Shown one piece after another: positions 8,343 to 17,605 of a DNA stretch of 64,000 nucleotides (position 1 is its first letter; every line of letters starts with the position of its first letter). A program made the translations under genes and the position numbers. Under the pieces are notes generated by a model. That model had not been told where the DNA came from. It ran no database searches and worked only from the letters and a program-made list of their open reading frames with translations. The stretch comes from Desulfovibrio ferrophilus (GTDB lineage Bacteria; Desulfobacterota; Desulfovibrionia; Desulfovibrionales; Desulfovibrionaceae). The DNA lies in NCBI RefSeq assembly GCF_003966735.1, contig NZ_AP017378.1:1535501-1599500 (forward strand), in the 5' to 3' direction.

Positions 8343-9242
8343 CTAGCTATTTGAAATGATCGACGCTATTTCGTAGAACACTTCCTGTTCCCTGATGACG
8401 CCAATAATTTTCCCGCCTTCCATGACGGCCACACGTCTGCGATGCCCAGTGGACATAGCGTGAGCGGCTTCCATGAGGTTGGTGGTCGAATCAACTTGCA
8501 ATGGCTTTTCAGACATGACTTCTGCTACTTCGAGATTCATGATTTCATGAACCCGAGAGGTAAACATGCCTTGCCAAAACATCGGTGAATATTGGAGGGA
8601 ATCGGCCATGGAAGGTTTGGGGGCGAAGATGTAAGCAGGCAGAGTCGCCTGAATCAAATCATTGGGAGACAAAATACCAACCAACTCACCGCTTTCAGTA
8701 AAAATCAGCAGCGAACGGTGTCGCGTATCCATCAGCCGATCTGTAACCACCATTTCACTATGCACCTTTTGCAATGCTGCAATGGCATCCGCCACAGTGC
8801 TGGTTTCAGTAATGGAGGTGTAGCTCTCGATGGGGATCATGATATCCTTCACCGTTTTTTCCCGACGAATGGCCTTTTGCCCGAAATGAAGGGCATCCTG
8901 GATTTTGGCGGTCAGCAGATCAATATCGCAAGGCTTTGCGAGATAATCATACGCGCCTTCCTTCAAGGCCTGCTCCGCACTGGGAACATCTCCATGTCCG
9001 GTAAGCATAATTACAGGAAGATCAGGATGTTGCTTCTTGATTTCACGCAAGGTCTCGTGCCCATCCATACCGCCCATTTTCACATCCAGCACCACCACAT
9101 CCGGTGATTCTGAAAGCTTCTCAAGCGCTCGTTCACCACTTTCAGCAACAATCGTTTCGAACCCTTTCCGTCCGAGAATTTTCGCTGTTATGGTACGGAA
9201 ACGCTCTTCGTCATCGACCATGAGAATCCGTATTTTAGACAT
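8343..9242 (-). CDS. Response regulator with C-terminal CBS pair
   Basis: 299 residues from the ATG at 9242 (GGAGG upstream); an upstream start would lack a ribosome site. Residues 1-120 form a receiver with MVDDEER, phospho-acceptor Asp in VVLDVKMGG, Thr in MLTGHGD and Lys in LAKPCD. Residues about 140-295 hold two CBS repeats (IMIPIESYTSI..., then VAEVMSEKPLQVD...), which in other proteins bind adenine nucleotides. The combination suggests that phosphorylation and energy charge are read together, with the output through the neighbouring permease or PEP-synthase-like enzyme. No DNA-binding domain is present. Confidence 0.9.
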   Translation of the reverse strand: MSKIRILMVDDEERFRTITAKILGRKGFETIVAESGERALEKLSESPDVVVLDVKMGGMDGHETLREIKKQHPDLPVIMLTGHGDVPSAEQALKEGAYDYLAKPCDIDLLTAKIQDALHFGQKAIRREKTVKDIMIPIESYTSITETSTVADAIAALQKVHSEMVVTDRLMDTRHRSLLIFTESGELVGILSPNDLIQATLPAYIFAPKPSMADSLQYSPMFWQGMFTSRVHEIMNLEVAEVMSEKPLQVDSTTNLMEAAHAMSTGHRRRVAVMEGGKIIGVIREQEVFYEIASIISNS

Positions 9243-9284
9243 TCCATGCCTCCTCAATTGATGTAACAACCCGAGTTATCATTC

Positions 9285-9707
9285 TCAGGAACCTTCTGAC
9301 TTCTTTATTGACTCAAAGAGAACACTGTGACGCCTGACTTTCTCAAATGCTTCTTCTGCCTTTTTGAGCATATCTTTCATATTCAAAGGCTTTATAAGAA
9401 AGTCCATAGCTCCAAGTTTAAGGCCATCAACAGCATCCTCCATTGTAGCGTGACCAGTTAATATAACAACTTCAGTCAATGGATTGATCTTTTTTATTTC
9501 TTTCAAGGTCTGCATGCCGTCCAAACCAGGCATCTTGATGTCGAGAAAAATGACATCTACTTCATTCTTACAGACAATAGAGAGAGCTTTTTCACCGCTC
9601 TGAGCCGTAAACACACGAATATTCATTTTCTCAAAAAGCTTTTGAGTCGTGTCCAAAAGCCTCTCTTCGTCGTCTACGAGAAGGATTGTCATTGTTTCCC
9701 TTGTCAT
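9285..9707 (-). CDS. Single-domain response regulator, first gene of the operon
   Basis: About 140 residues, receiver only: LLVDDEER, phospho-acceptor Asp in IFLDIKMPG, Thr in ILTGHAT, Lys in LIKPLN. The start is uncertain. The ATG at 9707 has TTGGAGA upstream, while one at 9692 (MTILLVDD) has AAGGGA. The gene is 42 bases upstream of the receiver-CBS gene and about 80 bases downstream of a consensus sigma-54 promoter, so it heads the eight-gene unit. Its codon use is more A+T-rich than the neighbours. Confidence 0.88.
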   Translation of the reverse strand: MTRETMTILLVDDEERLLDTTQKLFEKMNIRVFTAQSGEKALSIVCKNEVDVIFLDIKMPGLDGMQTLKEIKKINPLTEVVILTGHATMEDAVDGLKLGAMDFLIKPLNMKDMLKKAEEAFEKVRRHSVLFESIKKSEGS

Positions 9708-9788
9708 CATTCTCCAACCTGCTTTCCGATTTGCTGTTATCATGAGCAGTGCTTATTCGCGCAAAGCTTCAATTCCCAACCAGAACAA

Positions 9789-9805
9789 AGCAACCACCGT
9801 GCCAA
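9789..9805 (-). promoter_or_regulatory. Sigma-54 promoter for the receiver/permease operon
   Basis: The minus-strand sequence TTGGCACGGTGGTTGCT matches the sigma-54 consensus YTGGCACGrNNNTTGCW at every defined position, with the GG and GC pairs twelve bases apart. The -12 element is about 80-100 bases upstream of the first receiver gene. Confidence 0.85.
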
Positions 9806-9885
9806 CTTAAATATCAATCATTTCATATACTTAAAGATTGCGAGAACGACAAATCGCGCACGAAACAACCAAACCAGAAGCCCCA

Positions 9886-9920
9886 AAAAAAATGCAAAAA
9901 AAACGACCCGCTGAAGCGGG
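9886..9920 (-). terminator. Intrinsic terminator after the upstream Cache kinase
   Basis: Read on the minus strand, a CCCGC/GCGGG stem (9907-9911 with 9916-9920) is followed by eight Ts and a second T-run. It lies about 35 bases after the kinase stop codon and separates that gene from the sigma-54 promoter of the next operon. Confidence 0.8.
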
Positions 9921-9953
9921 CCGCATGTAAAGGCAATCGCACTCTCTATGAGG

Positions 9954-11618
9954 TCATCGCCCAACTGGAAGTGAAACTTTGAAGATAGTCCCTTCACCCT
10001 GCTTGCTTATGACATTGATCGAGCCATTCATGGCACTCAAAATCGCATGACAGACAGACAATCCCAATCCGGTGCCCTTACCTGGAGGCTTGGTAGTAAA
10101 AAACGGATTGAATATTCGCTCCATGTTTTCCGGAGGAATTCCCGCACCGTTATCCTCTACAAATATGGAGACATGCCCGCGATCATCCGCAAGAGTCGCA
10201 ACCTTCAACATTCCACCCTCTGTGCCATGCCTCTCAACAATAGCCTGAAGTGCATTATTCATGAGATTAAGCATCACTTGCTGCAGCTGACCGGCATCAC
10301 CGACGACGGAAGGAGTGTTCCCGGGAACAGTGCAGCTGAAATCAATTCCGGAGACCTGAGCCTTACGCTTGATCATTGCACACAACTCCGCGAGAAATTC
10401 ATCCAGCTTGATCACAGTGTTTTCAGGCTCGGAGTTACGCCCGAACTTCAGAATGGAACGTGTGATAGTCGCGCAACGATCGATCTGTTTGTCTATCTGG
10501 CGCAACCCGTCCAGCACTTCGATTTTAGCTTCATGATTGATGGGGGCTTCAGGCTTGTCTGCCTCCGCAGTCATGCTCATCAACATGATCTCACTCTTCA
10601 TGATTTGTAGAGGATTGTTGATTTCATGGGCAAAACCAGCGGACATTTCACCCAGCTCGGCTAGGCGAGCTGCCCGCATCAAATGGTTTTCCATCTCAAA
10701 ACGCGCCTGCTCCTTGGAACGAATCAGGCCCACGACACGACCACTGACAATAAACGCCAACCCTACAATGAGGGCCCCTCCGGCCGCACAAACGCATGCA
10801 ATGAGCAATGAAGCCCAGTCCAGCTCCTGAAAAGCCTCTTCGGTCTTTTGACGAACGACAAGAAGCCACATGCCATAATTAAGAGTTGCGGTGGCATAAA
10901 TATATTCATCAGTGCGACTTGCCCGATTGCCCCTGATCTCCAGAATTGATCCGAGGCTGGTATCCTTCATCAGTATATCCCCGCCGGATCTAAGCTTCGT
11001 TTGGAGCACGCCATCCCTATTCACAATGTAGGCCTCGCCAGTCTCGCCAATGCTGACCCCCTGAACGAGATTCCCAAAAAGCCCCTGATCGACTGTCGCC
11101 CGGAGTACCCATTTCACATCACCCTTGATCGCAGCCACAGCGACTGTAAAATGCGGCCGGTGGCGATAGCCAAGATAGATGTCACTGACATGACTGCCCG
11201 ACTCCAGGGTATTCTTGAACCATGAAGCCTGCGAATAATCCTTGCCCTTCAAATCAAACGGCCCCGCATATGCTTCCTGAATTCCTTGCTCATTAATCAA
11301 ACCCAAATCCATGAAAGCTCGGGATGCTCTCTGAAGTGACCCAAGCAGGTCCTTCAATTTCTCGGGAGCATTTAGATCTGCCACCTCAACCGTTGTCAGA
11401 ATCACGCTCAAATCCACCCTGCGTTCTTCCAAGAAGGACGAAATCAAAGTGGCATGGTCAGCGGCAATGCGCTTGGTAGTATTCAGAGCAGCATTTTCCA
11501 TGGACTCCCTGTACGACGAATACCCAATAGTCAACGATGCCAGAAATGGAACCAGTGGAACCAGAATCATGACCGCAAGAAGCGTTTTGCGAACGTCCTT
11601 GTACATGTCGAGGTTCAT
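9954..11618 (-). CDS. Cache-domain membrane sensor histidine kinase
   Basis: 554 residues. A membrane helix at about 12-33, an extracytoplasmic Cache sensor (about 40-265) and a second helix (about 275-300) precede a histidine kinase core. His331 in FAHEINNPL is the likely phosphorylation site; the ATP-binding domain shows [23 protein letters not shown] and GTGLGLS. The gene forms its own unit between a sigma-54 promoter and an intrinsic terminator. It lies directly upstream of the receiver operon and is therefore the likely upstream partner of one or more of the receivers. Its sensor is related to that of the kinase at 804-2477. Confidence 0.9.
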   Translation of the reverse strand: MNLDMYKDVRKTLLAVMILVPLVPFLASLTIGYSSYRESMENAALNTTKRIAADHATLISSFLEERRVDLSVILTTVEVADLNAPEKLKDLLGSLQRASRAFMDLGLINEQGIQEAYAGPFDLKGKDYSQASWFKNTLESGSHVSDIYLGYRHRPHFTVAVAAIKGDVKWVLRATVDQGLFGNLVQGVSIGETGEAYIVNRDGVLQTKLRSGGDILMKDTSLGSILEIRGNRASRTDEYIYATATLNYGMWLLVVRQKTEEAFQELDWASLLIACVCAAGGALIVGLAFIVSGRVVGLIRSKEQARFEMENHLMRAARLAELGEMSAGFAHEINNPLQIMKSEIMLMSMTAEADKPEAPINHEAKIEVLDGLRQIDKQIDRCATITRSILKFGRNSEPENTVIKLDEFLAELCAMIKRKAQVSGIDFSCTVPGNTPSVVGDAGQLQQVMLNLMNNALQAIVERHGTEGGMLKVATLADDRGHVSIFVEDNGAGIPPENMERIFNPFFTTKPPGKGTGLGLSVCHAILSAMNGSINVISKQGEGTIFKVSLPVGR

Positions 11619-11696
11619 CAGCCTCTCCTAGATGTTTTTTGTACGAGCAATATCAACACGCAGAGTCGCGCATAATAAAATACGCCAACCGTCTAT

Positions 11697-11713
11697 AGCA
11701 ATGGGTGTGCCAG
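11697..11713 (-). promoter_or_regulatory. Sigma-54 promoter for the Cache kinase gene
   Basis: CTGGCACACCCATTGCT on the minus strand has the sigma-54 YTGGCAC-N5-TTGCW pattern with exact 12-base spacing between GG and GC. The predicted transcript start is about 70 bases before the kinase ATG at 11618. Confidence 0.82.
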
Positions 11714-11821
11714 ATCAAAATACGACATTGATAGCTCATATGCCCCCTATAACGCTTGACATTCTTTGCGCTGCGCAATACTTGCGAAATAGGTTCGAGA
11801 TATCTTACGGAGGATTCGACG

Positions 11822-14299
11822 ATGAAAACCAGAGTCGGAATATTGAAAAACAAGTGGTTGCGCCTCACCTCACTAGGATTGCGCGGACGCCTCATGGCAG
11901 CGCTCATTCCTTCAGTTGTTGCCATCCTCCTGATTGCGGGACTGGCCAACTACGGAGTGGCGGAGCAATTCATCAATGTCGCCCTCGAACGGTTTGTCCG
12001 ACTTCAAAACCTTGCTGTCGCCCATGAGGTCGAAACCTTCCTCGAGAAATGCAGGCAGGACATTCTTTTTGCTGCACACGGGCAACTCTCCGATAAAAGC
12101 ATGCAAGACTTCCTCCAGAACACTGCCGCGGCAGGAGGAACCAAATATCTGGAATTTGCCTATATCGCGCCGAACAGCGACGACCACATCTTCCTCTATC
12201 GACGTGACGACCAGGTCATACGGGCTTCCGGCCGGGATTTCACTCGAATCACCCCCAACCCACTCCTGCTTTTCGGAGAAATACCCAAGCTCAAATCCGG
12301 CGAGGTTTGGATTTCACCTGTCATGGAAACAGAACATCCCCTGCCAAGACCAGGAGCCGAAAACACCATGCGTCGCGATCAAATCATTCGATTTGTAACT
12401 CCCTACCGCATGAGCAGTCAGAAAGATGCCGGGCTCATTATTCTTTCCATACGAGCATCGGACATTCGAGATATCCTGACACTGTTCAACTCCGAGAACT
12501 CCCCGTTATGGGCATTCCCCCGTAGCAAAGAGCTTCGCTATGACTACATGATCGACCCTGACGGCTGGATGCTCTTTCAATCTGGCGAACCAAACCAGAC
12601 CAATCAGGAACTCACGACATATCTTGCTCGATCGGCTTACCAGGGAACTCTGGGCAGGCCTGGCCTGCGCAATGCCTTCCGCCCCAACAGTGAACATACT
12701 CGCTACTGGGACATGGTCCAGAGCATTCGTGGTGGCACCGACAGCCTGTCCAAGGTCCCGGAGCAACACATCACCTCCGCGGTGCACGACTATTACTTTG
12801 CCTTCTCACCCGTGCGATTCAATGGAGGCGGTGAATCAGGTCCGATCATTTATGGCGGAATTGTGCGGGTTGATCGAAGCATCCTGCTTGTCCTTGCGGG
12901 ATACCAGTATCTCGATGTCATGCTGGTGGTCACCGTCTCGGCGATTCTTGTCATTGCCCTGCTGATCTATTGGCTCGGGCGCAAATTAACGGCACCTATT
13001 CGAATGCTCTCCGAGCAACTGAATTCACTCAAGGACCTTGAGAACATCAAGGAAATCGAGATTGCGTATGGCGGCCATGACATCAACGAACTCAAAAACG
13101 CCGTCAATTCCATGATCCGCCGCATCAGCAGACAAATGGAGGAAATCCGAGAAAAGGATGAAGCCATCCTGAATGTAAACCTGCGAGAACCAGCCGATCT
13201 CGCAGAAGAAGGATGCCTGCTCGAAGAAGCTCGTCTGAGCCTGTTGCCGGACATTATAGGTATCGGCCCGGAGATCATGTCACTCAAGAACAATGCTCTC
13301 AAAGCAGCCCAGGTGGATGTGGATGTCCTCGTTGTGGGTGAAACAGGCACTGGCAAACAGCTTGTGGCCGAAGCCATTCATAATCACGGCAGTCGCAAGA
13401 AAGGACCGTTTGTGTCCATCAACTGTGGAGCGCTGGATGAAAACCTGCTGCTCGACGCCCTGTTTGGTCATGTGAAGGGGGCTTATACCGAGGCCAGAAC
13501 GGATCGCAATGGAGCTTTTCATGAAGCCAACGGCGGGACATTGTTTCTGGACGAAATCCAGTCAGCGTCCCCCAAGGTCCAACAATCGCTCCTCAGAGCC
13601 TTGTCCGTTCGCAGGATCAAACCACTGGGCAGCGACACCGAAATTCCCGTTGATGTCCGTATCATTGCCGCGGCAAACGTCGACCTGACAGAAATGATCA
13701 AGGAAGGGACATTCCGCGAGGACCTCTACTTCCGCCTCAAGGTCGTCTCCATTCAGACCCCTGCCCTGGCCGACCACCCGGAAAACATCCCTCTGCTGGC
13801 CTTGCATTACCTGGAGCAGGCTGAAACCCTGACAGGAAGAAACGGGTTACAATTGAGCAAGGGCGCCATGCGCCGACTTTGCGCCTACACATGGCCCGGA
13901 AACATTCGCGAATTGATCAATGCCATTACGCGCGCAGCGGTAATGGCCGAAACCGATGTCATTCAGGCCGAAGAAATCAGATTGGAAGGTGGCCTTGCCG
14001 AGCCACGCCGAGCAGCCCCTACGGCCGAAGAACCGCCGCCCACAAAACAGGAGTCAGTCCTCGACAAGGCCACAACGGACTCCCAACCCACAACGGATCT
14101 CAATCCGCGGCAGGCCAAGGCCTGGCCGGCAATTTTGAAAAACGGCGGTACGTCCCGTAGCGAATATCAGGAATTAGTGGGCGGTAATCTCTCGCCCCGA
14201 ACGGCCAATTACGACCTCAATGAACTTGTGAGCAAGGATATGTTAAACAAGGTGGGAAAAGGCCCAGCCACTCGTTACGTGATCCCCGGACAGGAATAG
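11822..14299 (+). CDS. Membrane-bound AAA+ regulator of the sigma-54 activator type with altered contact loop
   Basis: 825 residues from the ATG at 11822 (GGAGGA upstream). There is a membrane helix at about 22-45, an extracytoplasmic sensor of about 330 residues, a second helix (about 362-385) and a HAMP-like linker. An AAA+ domain of the sigma-54 activator family follows, with Walker A GETGTGKQ near residue 506 and Walker B GGTLFLDEI. The loop that contacts sigma-54, normally GAFTGA, reads GAYTEA (553-558). The C-terminus is not the usual Fis-type helix-turn-helix but a winged-helix-like segment (SRSEYQEL...SPRTANYDLNELV). It is transcribed away from the sigma-54-dependent kinase. Whether it activates sigma-54 is doubtful from the loop. 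Confidence 0.82.
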   Translation: MKTRVGILKNKWLRLTSLGLRGRLMAALIPSVVAILLIAGLANYGVAEQFINVALERFVRLQNLAVAHEVETFLEKCRQDILFAAHGQLSDKSMQDFLQNTAAAGGTKYLEFAYIAPNSDDHIFLYRRDDQVIRASGRDFTRITPNPLLLFGEIPKLKSGEVWISPVMETEHPLPRPGAENTMRRDQIIRFVTPYRMSSQKDAGLIILSIRASDIRDILTLFNSENSPLWAFPRSKELRYDYMIDPDGWMLFQSGEPNQTNQELTTYLARSAYQGTLGRPGLRNAFRPNSEHTRYWDMVQSIRGGTDSLSKVPEQHITSAVHDYYFAFSPVRFNGGGESGPIIYGGIVRVDRSILLVLAGYQYLDVMLVVTVSAILVIALLIYWLGRKLTAPIRMLSEQLNSLKDLENIKEIEIAYGGHDINELKNAVNSMIRRISRQMEEIREKDEAILNVNLREPADLAEEGCLLEEARLSLLPDIIGIGPEIMSLKNNALKAAQVDVDVLVVGETGTGKQLVAEAIHNHGSRKKGPFVSINCGALDENLLLDALFGHVKGAYTEARTDRNGAFHEANGGTLFLDEIQSASPKVQQSLLRALSVRRIKPLGSDTEIPVDVRIIAAANVDLTEMIKEGTFREDLYFRLKVVSIQTPALADHPENIPLLALHYLEQAETLTGRNGLQLSKGAMRRLCAYTWPGNIRELINAITRAAVMAETDVIQAEEIRLEGGLAEPRRAAPTAEEPPPTKQESVLDKATTDSQPTTDLNPRQAKAWPAILKNGGTSRSEYQELVGGNLSPRTANYDLNELVSKDMLNKVGKGPATRYVIPGQE

Positions 14300-14444
14300 C
14301 CCTGCAAAGAGCTGGCTTTGCCCGGAGAACGCTCAGGAGCAAGAATGACTATGGACCTATGCTTGCCCTGGAGAATCAGCCTGAGCGCACTTCTCGACAC
14401 ACAGGGCGCACCCCCAGAAGGTCTTTTCATTTCAGAAAAACAGA

Positions 14445-14474
14445 AAGGCCCGAGGAAATTAATCCTCGGGCCTT
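14445..14474 (-). terminator. Intrinsic terminator of the tRNA operon
   Basis: A 12-bp stem, AAGGCCCGAGGA (14445-14456) with its complement at 14463-14474, lies 37 bases downstream of the last tRNA-Asp. On the minus strand it is followed by TTTCTGTTTTT. It may also stop plus-strand transcripts from the AAA+ regulator. Confidence 0.8.
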
Positions 14475-14510
14475 GGAATGATATCGCCCTGTCATGGGCG
14501 GTGATTAGCA

Positions 14511-14587
<77 letters not shown>

Positions 14588-14742
14588 GCTATATATCAAT
14601 TTGGCGGGAAGAACATACATACGACATGTCGCATGAGAGGTTCAGCAAGCTATGGTCGCATGACCATGGACTCCCCCTGGAAATCCGCACCTGCCTGGTG
14701 GGTCGCTCTGGACCCCAAACCCCCGCTCAAAGTTTGGGGCGT

Positions 14743-14767
14743 AAAATGGGCCTGATACCTCAGGCCC
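14743..14767 (-). terminator. Hairpin with T-run between the two tRNA-Asp genes
   Basis: GGGCCTGA and TCAGGCCC (14748-14767) form an 8-bp stem with a four-base loop, followed on the minus strand by ATTTTA. It could end or weaken transcription before the second tRNA-Asp. A second hairpin (CCCCAAAC/GTTTGGGG, 14713-14739) lies just beyond. Confidence 0.5.
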
Positions 14768-14780
14768 TTAGATGTCAAAG

Positions 14781-14857
<77 letters not shown>

Positions 14858-14876
14858 GCTCTTTTCCCGAAAAATG

Positions 14877-14952
14877 TGGTGGGCGGAACAGGGCTCGAAC
14901 CTGTGACCCTCGGCTTGTAAGGCCGATGCTCTCCCAGCTGAGCTACCCGCCC
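14877..14952 (-). tRNA. tRNA-Val (TAC)
   Basis: 76 bases including CCA. Acceptor stem GGGCGGG with TCCGCCC (one G-T pair); D-arm GCTCAGCTGGGAGAGC; anticodon stem TCGGC/GCCGA around CTTACAA with anticodon TAC; T-loop GGTTCGAGCCC. Confidence 0.97.
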
Positions 14953-14977
14953 AGAACCCCCGCATTCGGGAGAACAG

Positions 14978-15006
14978 TGTTTAGCTACCTGCCTTCAACT
15001 TGTCAA
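14978..15006 (-). promoter_or_regulatory. Sigma-70 promoter of the tRNA-Val/Asp operon
   Basis: On the minus strand a perfect -35 TTGACA (15001-15006), a 17-base spacer and a -10 TAAACA (14978-14983) precede the 5' end of tRNA-Val by about 25 bases. Confidence 0.7.
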
Positions 15007-15199
15007 CGCATTTTTACCGCTGAACCCAGTTTTCTTTATCCTCCCGAAATCCCGTTCCTTCCTCCAGCGTTCACTCAAGATTCAACAGCCTCAAAACACC
15101 GCCCTGAAAGAACTCATTATTCCGCATAGTTTCATTATACATAACGAGTCGCCCCCAAGGGGGGTTGACTTGGCTTTGAATCTATATATAGTTAACAGC

Positions 15200-15676
15200 A
15201 TGAACGATAACACCCATAAAGAATCCGAGATCAATTCCGCCCAGCTCGATCAATTCAGAGACCTGATGATCTCGTTGATGCGTTGCTGCCAAGAACGCAA
15301 TCAATACCAATGTGAGCGCTTCGAACTTCCTGATGCCGAGCTTCGCTGTCTGCTGCAATTCGAAGACGAGCACTACCTGACCCCCAAAACCATTGCACTG
15401 CGCATGAACATCGCCAAGAGCCGCGTAACGCGCATTGTGGATGGCCTGCGCCAAAAGAGCCTGGTAAAGCGCTCATCCGACCCAGAAGACTCGCGAATCT
15501 CACTGCTCAGCCTTACCCCCAAAGGCAAGCAGCAATTGGAAGAAATCGTCGACTTCATGGCGGAAACTCACCGCAGCGTACTTGAGCAATTCAGCCAAGA
15601 GCAACGGCAAACATTGATCAACTCGCTTGGATCATTGAAGCTATCCATGGAAGCAATCAAAGAGAGAATGATCTGA
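15200..15676 (+). CDS. MarR-family transcriptional regulator
   Basis: 158 residues from ATG 15200. A winged-helix core holds the helix-turn-helix LTPKTIALRMNIAKSRVTRIVDGL and the wing RSSDPEDSRISLLSLTPKG, flanked by dimerisation helices. The start is unsettled. ATG 15200 has no ribosome site and lies close behind TTGACT/TATAGT promoter-like boxes, so it could be leaderless. A TTG at 15170 has AAGGGGGG upstream and would add ten residues. The gene reads toward a FadL-type porin gene 151 bases away, which is its most likely target. Confidence 0.88.
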   Translation: MNDNTHKESEINSAQLDQFRDLMISLMRCCQERNQYQCERFELPDAELRCLLQFEDEHYLTPKTIALRMNIAKSRVTRIVDGLRQKSLVKRSSDPEDSRISLLSLTPKGKQQLEEIVDFMAETHRSVLEQFSQEQRQTLINSLGSLKLSMEAIKERMI

Positions 15677-15827
15677 TTGCATAAAAAACATATTATGCTG
15701 TACAATTTGATTTAAGCACAAGGTTCACACTATCAAATATTAATAGCGTCAACCTTCTCTACATAGACAAAAGGAGTTCCACTGAACCACAGTTCAACCC
15801 ATTCACTTCAGACAGGAGGACAAGGGA

Positions 15828-17072
15828 ATGCGGACGTGGCACCTGTTCATCGTTTTGGGCGCACTTCTTGGTCTGCTGGTCATTCCAGAACCAGCACACG
15901 CTACCAACGGAGACAACCTGATCAGTGTAGGTCCGGTTTCACGAGCCATGGGCGGTGTTGGCATCGCATCCCCACAGGATTCCGCCAGTGCCGTATTTGC
16001 CAATCCTGCGGCCATGTGCTTCGGTCCCTACTGCCCCAGCAGCGAAGCATCAGCCTCGATGACCTTGTTCAAGCCCACGGTTAAGGCCAAGGTCACCAAC
16101 GGTACCGGTTCCTATTCTGCCACAAGTGAAGAGAAGACCTACCCCATCCCCACAGCGGCTCTGTCCTATCCACTGAGCAACAGCCTGCGCTTCGGTCTGG
16201 CCGCCTACGGAGTTTCCGGCATGGGCGTGGACTATCGTGATACAGGGCTTGATTCCATTTATGTGGGTGCCTTTCCTCAATCCACAGGCACCTATACCAT
16301 TTTACAACGCATGAAGGTCGCCCCTGCACTCGCTTACCAAGTCAACAACGACCTTTCCATCGGCTTGGCCGTCCATCTGCACTACGCCTCTCTGGATCTG
16401 GGCAATGGCCCCAAGGACGGCATAACCGTTGGATTCCAGCCTGGCATCATCTACAAGCCCACCGACCAAATATCCTTGGGACTGACCTATATCTCGCCCC
16501 AAGAGATCAATCACGAAAACGTGGCGGATTTCAATAGCGATGGAATCATGGACGGCCTGAAGCTTGAATCTCCCCAGATATTCGGGGCAGGTCTGGCCTG
16601 GGAACCCAACATGACATGGCTCATTGAAACCGACGTCAAGTGGATCAACTGGAGCAATGCCACTGGCTATAAGGACTTCGGCTGGAAGGACCAGTGGGTC
16701 TTCAATATCGGAGCACAGTACCGAGGGTTTGATTCGGTTGTGCTCAGGGCAGGCTACAACTACGCGCCCAGCCCTGTTGATCTGAACGACAATTTTGACG
16801 GCACCGAGAACGTCATTGTCCAGGACAAGGGCATGCCCCGCTACTACTACGAGACCTTCCGCCTGGTCGGCTTCCCGGCCATCGTCGAGCATCATATTAC
16901 TCTCGGTGCAACCTGGGATATCAGCAAGACCTTTTCCGTGGACTTGGCCTACATGCACGCATTCGAAAACAAGATTTCAGTCGATGGCACGGACTTTACA
17001 GGGGCAACGGCATCCATCGAGTCCAGCCTCTACGAAGACAGCTTGACCCTTGGATTAAGCTGGCTGTTCTAA
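15828..17072 (+). CDS. OmpP1/FadL-family outer membrane protein
   Basis: 414 residues with a signal peptide ending near PAHA (residues 1-25). After it comes the FadL-family N-terminal signature (GPVSRAMGGVGIASPQDSAS and FANPAAM), then repeated amphipathic beta strands, ending in Phe (GLSWLF) as expected for an outer-membrane barrel. FadL-type porins carry hydrophobic compounds such as long-chain fatty acids or aromatics across the outer membrane. GGAGGACAAGGGA precedes the ATG. It follows a MarR gene and precedes a DsrE-like gene by 44 bases, suggesting a small uptake/response operon. The substrate is not evident. Confidence 0.88.
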   Translation: MRTWHLFIVLGALLGLLVIPEPAHATNGDNLISVGPVSRAMGGVGIASPQDSASAVFANPAAMCFGPYCPSSEASASMTLFKPTVKAKVTNGTGSYSATSEEKTYPIPTAALSYPLSNSLRFGLAAYGVSGMGVDYRDTGLDSIYVGAFPQSTGTYTILQRMKVAPALAYQVNNDLSIGLAVHLHYASLDLGNGPKDGITVGFQPGIIYKPTDQISLGLTYISPQEINHENVADFNSDGIMDGLKLESPQIFGAGLAWEPNMTWLIETDVKWINWSNATGYKDFGWKDQWVFNIGAQYRGFDSVVLRAGYNYAPSPVDLNDNFDGTENVIVQDKGMPRYYYETFRLVGFPAIVEHHITLGATWDISKTFSVDLAYMHAFENKISVDGTDFTGATASIESSLYEDSLTLGLSWLF

Positions 17073-17116
17073 CCCCCTACGAGTCAACTGCGGGCAAACC
17101 GCAAAGGAGAATAATA

Positions 17117-17569
17117 ATGACCACTGAAAACACTGAAAAGAAGAAGTACACATTCATCTGCTCCCGCGGGACCCTGGACGGGGTTTATCCATCCCTTGTC
17201 CTTGCGCTCAACTCCGTACGCCTCGGGCACGAAGCCACCGTGTTCTACACCTTCATGGGGATCAATATCGTCAAGAAGGGCTATCTGGAAAAGCTGAAGT
17301 TCCATCCCCCGGGATTCATGGGAGCCATTCCAGGAATGTCCAGCCTGGCGACCTCAATGATGAAGAAGCAGATCGAAGAGGCCAACATTCCGGACCCCGC
17401 CGACCTGCTTGAGATAGCCCAGATCGAAGGTGTCAGGCTCGTTGCTTGCCATATGACTCTGGAGATGATGAAGATGACCAAGGATGATCTCATTGAAGAC
17501 GTCGAGGTCATGAACGCAGAGGAATATCTGAAGTTGGCCGAAGGTTGTGCCATCAACATGTTCACCTAG
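17117..17569 (+). CDS. DsrE/DsrF-like family protein
   Basis: 150 residues with the DsrE fold pattern: strand YTFICSRG, the Gly/Asp turn, helix LVLALNSVRLGHEATVFYTFMGIN, and the conserved Cys111 in VRLVACHMTLEMM. Members of this family include sulfur-relay proteins (TusBCD, DsrEFH) and putative peroxiredoxin-like proteins; a Cys at this position can carry sulfur. AAGGAGAA lies upstream of the ATG. It is between the FadL porin and a small Cys-containing protein, so a role in handling an imported compound or sulfur is possible but inferred. Confidence 0.75.
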   Translation: MTTENTEKKKYTFICSRGTLDGVYPSLVLALNSVRLGHEATVFYTFMGINIVKKGYLEKLKFHPPGFMGAIPGMSSLATSMMKKQIEEANIPDPADLLEIAQIEGVRLVACHMTLEMMKMTKDDLIEDVEVMNAEEYLKLAEGCAINMFT

Positions 17570-17605
17570 CCAAATTCGGCGATAGAGAACCATGGAGGAA
17601 TAACA

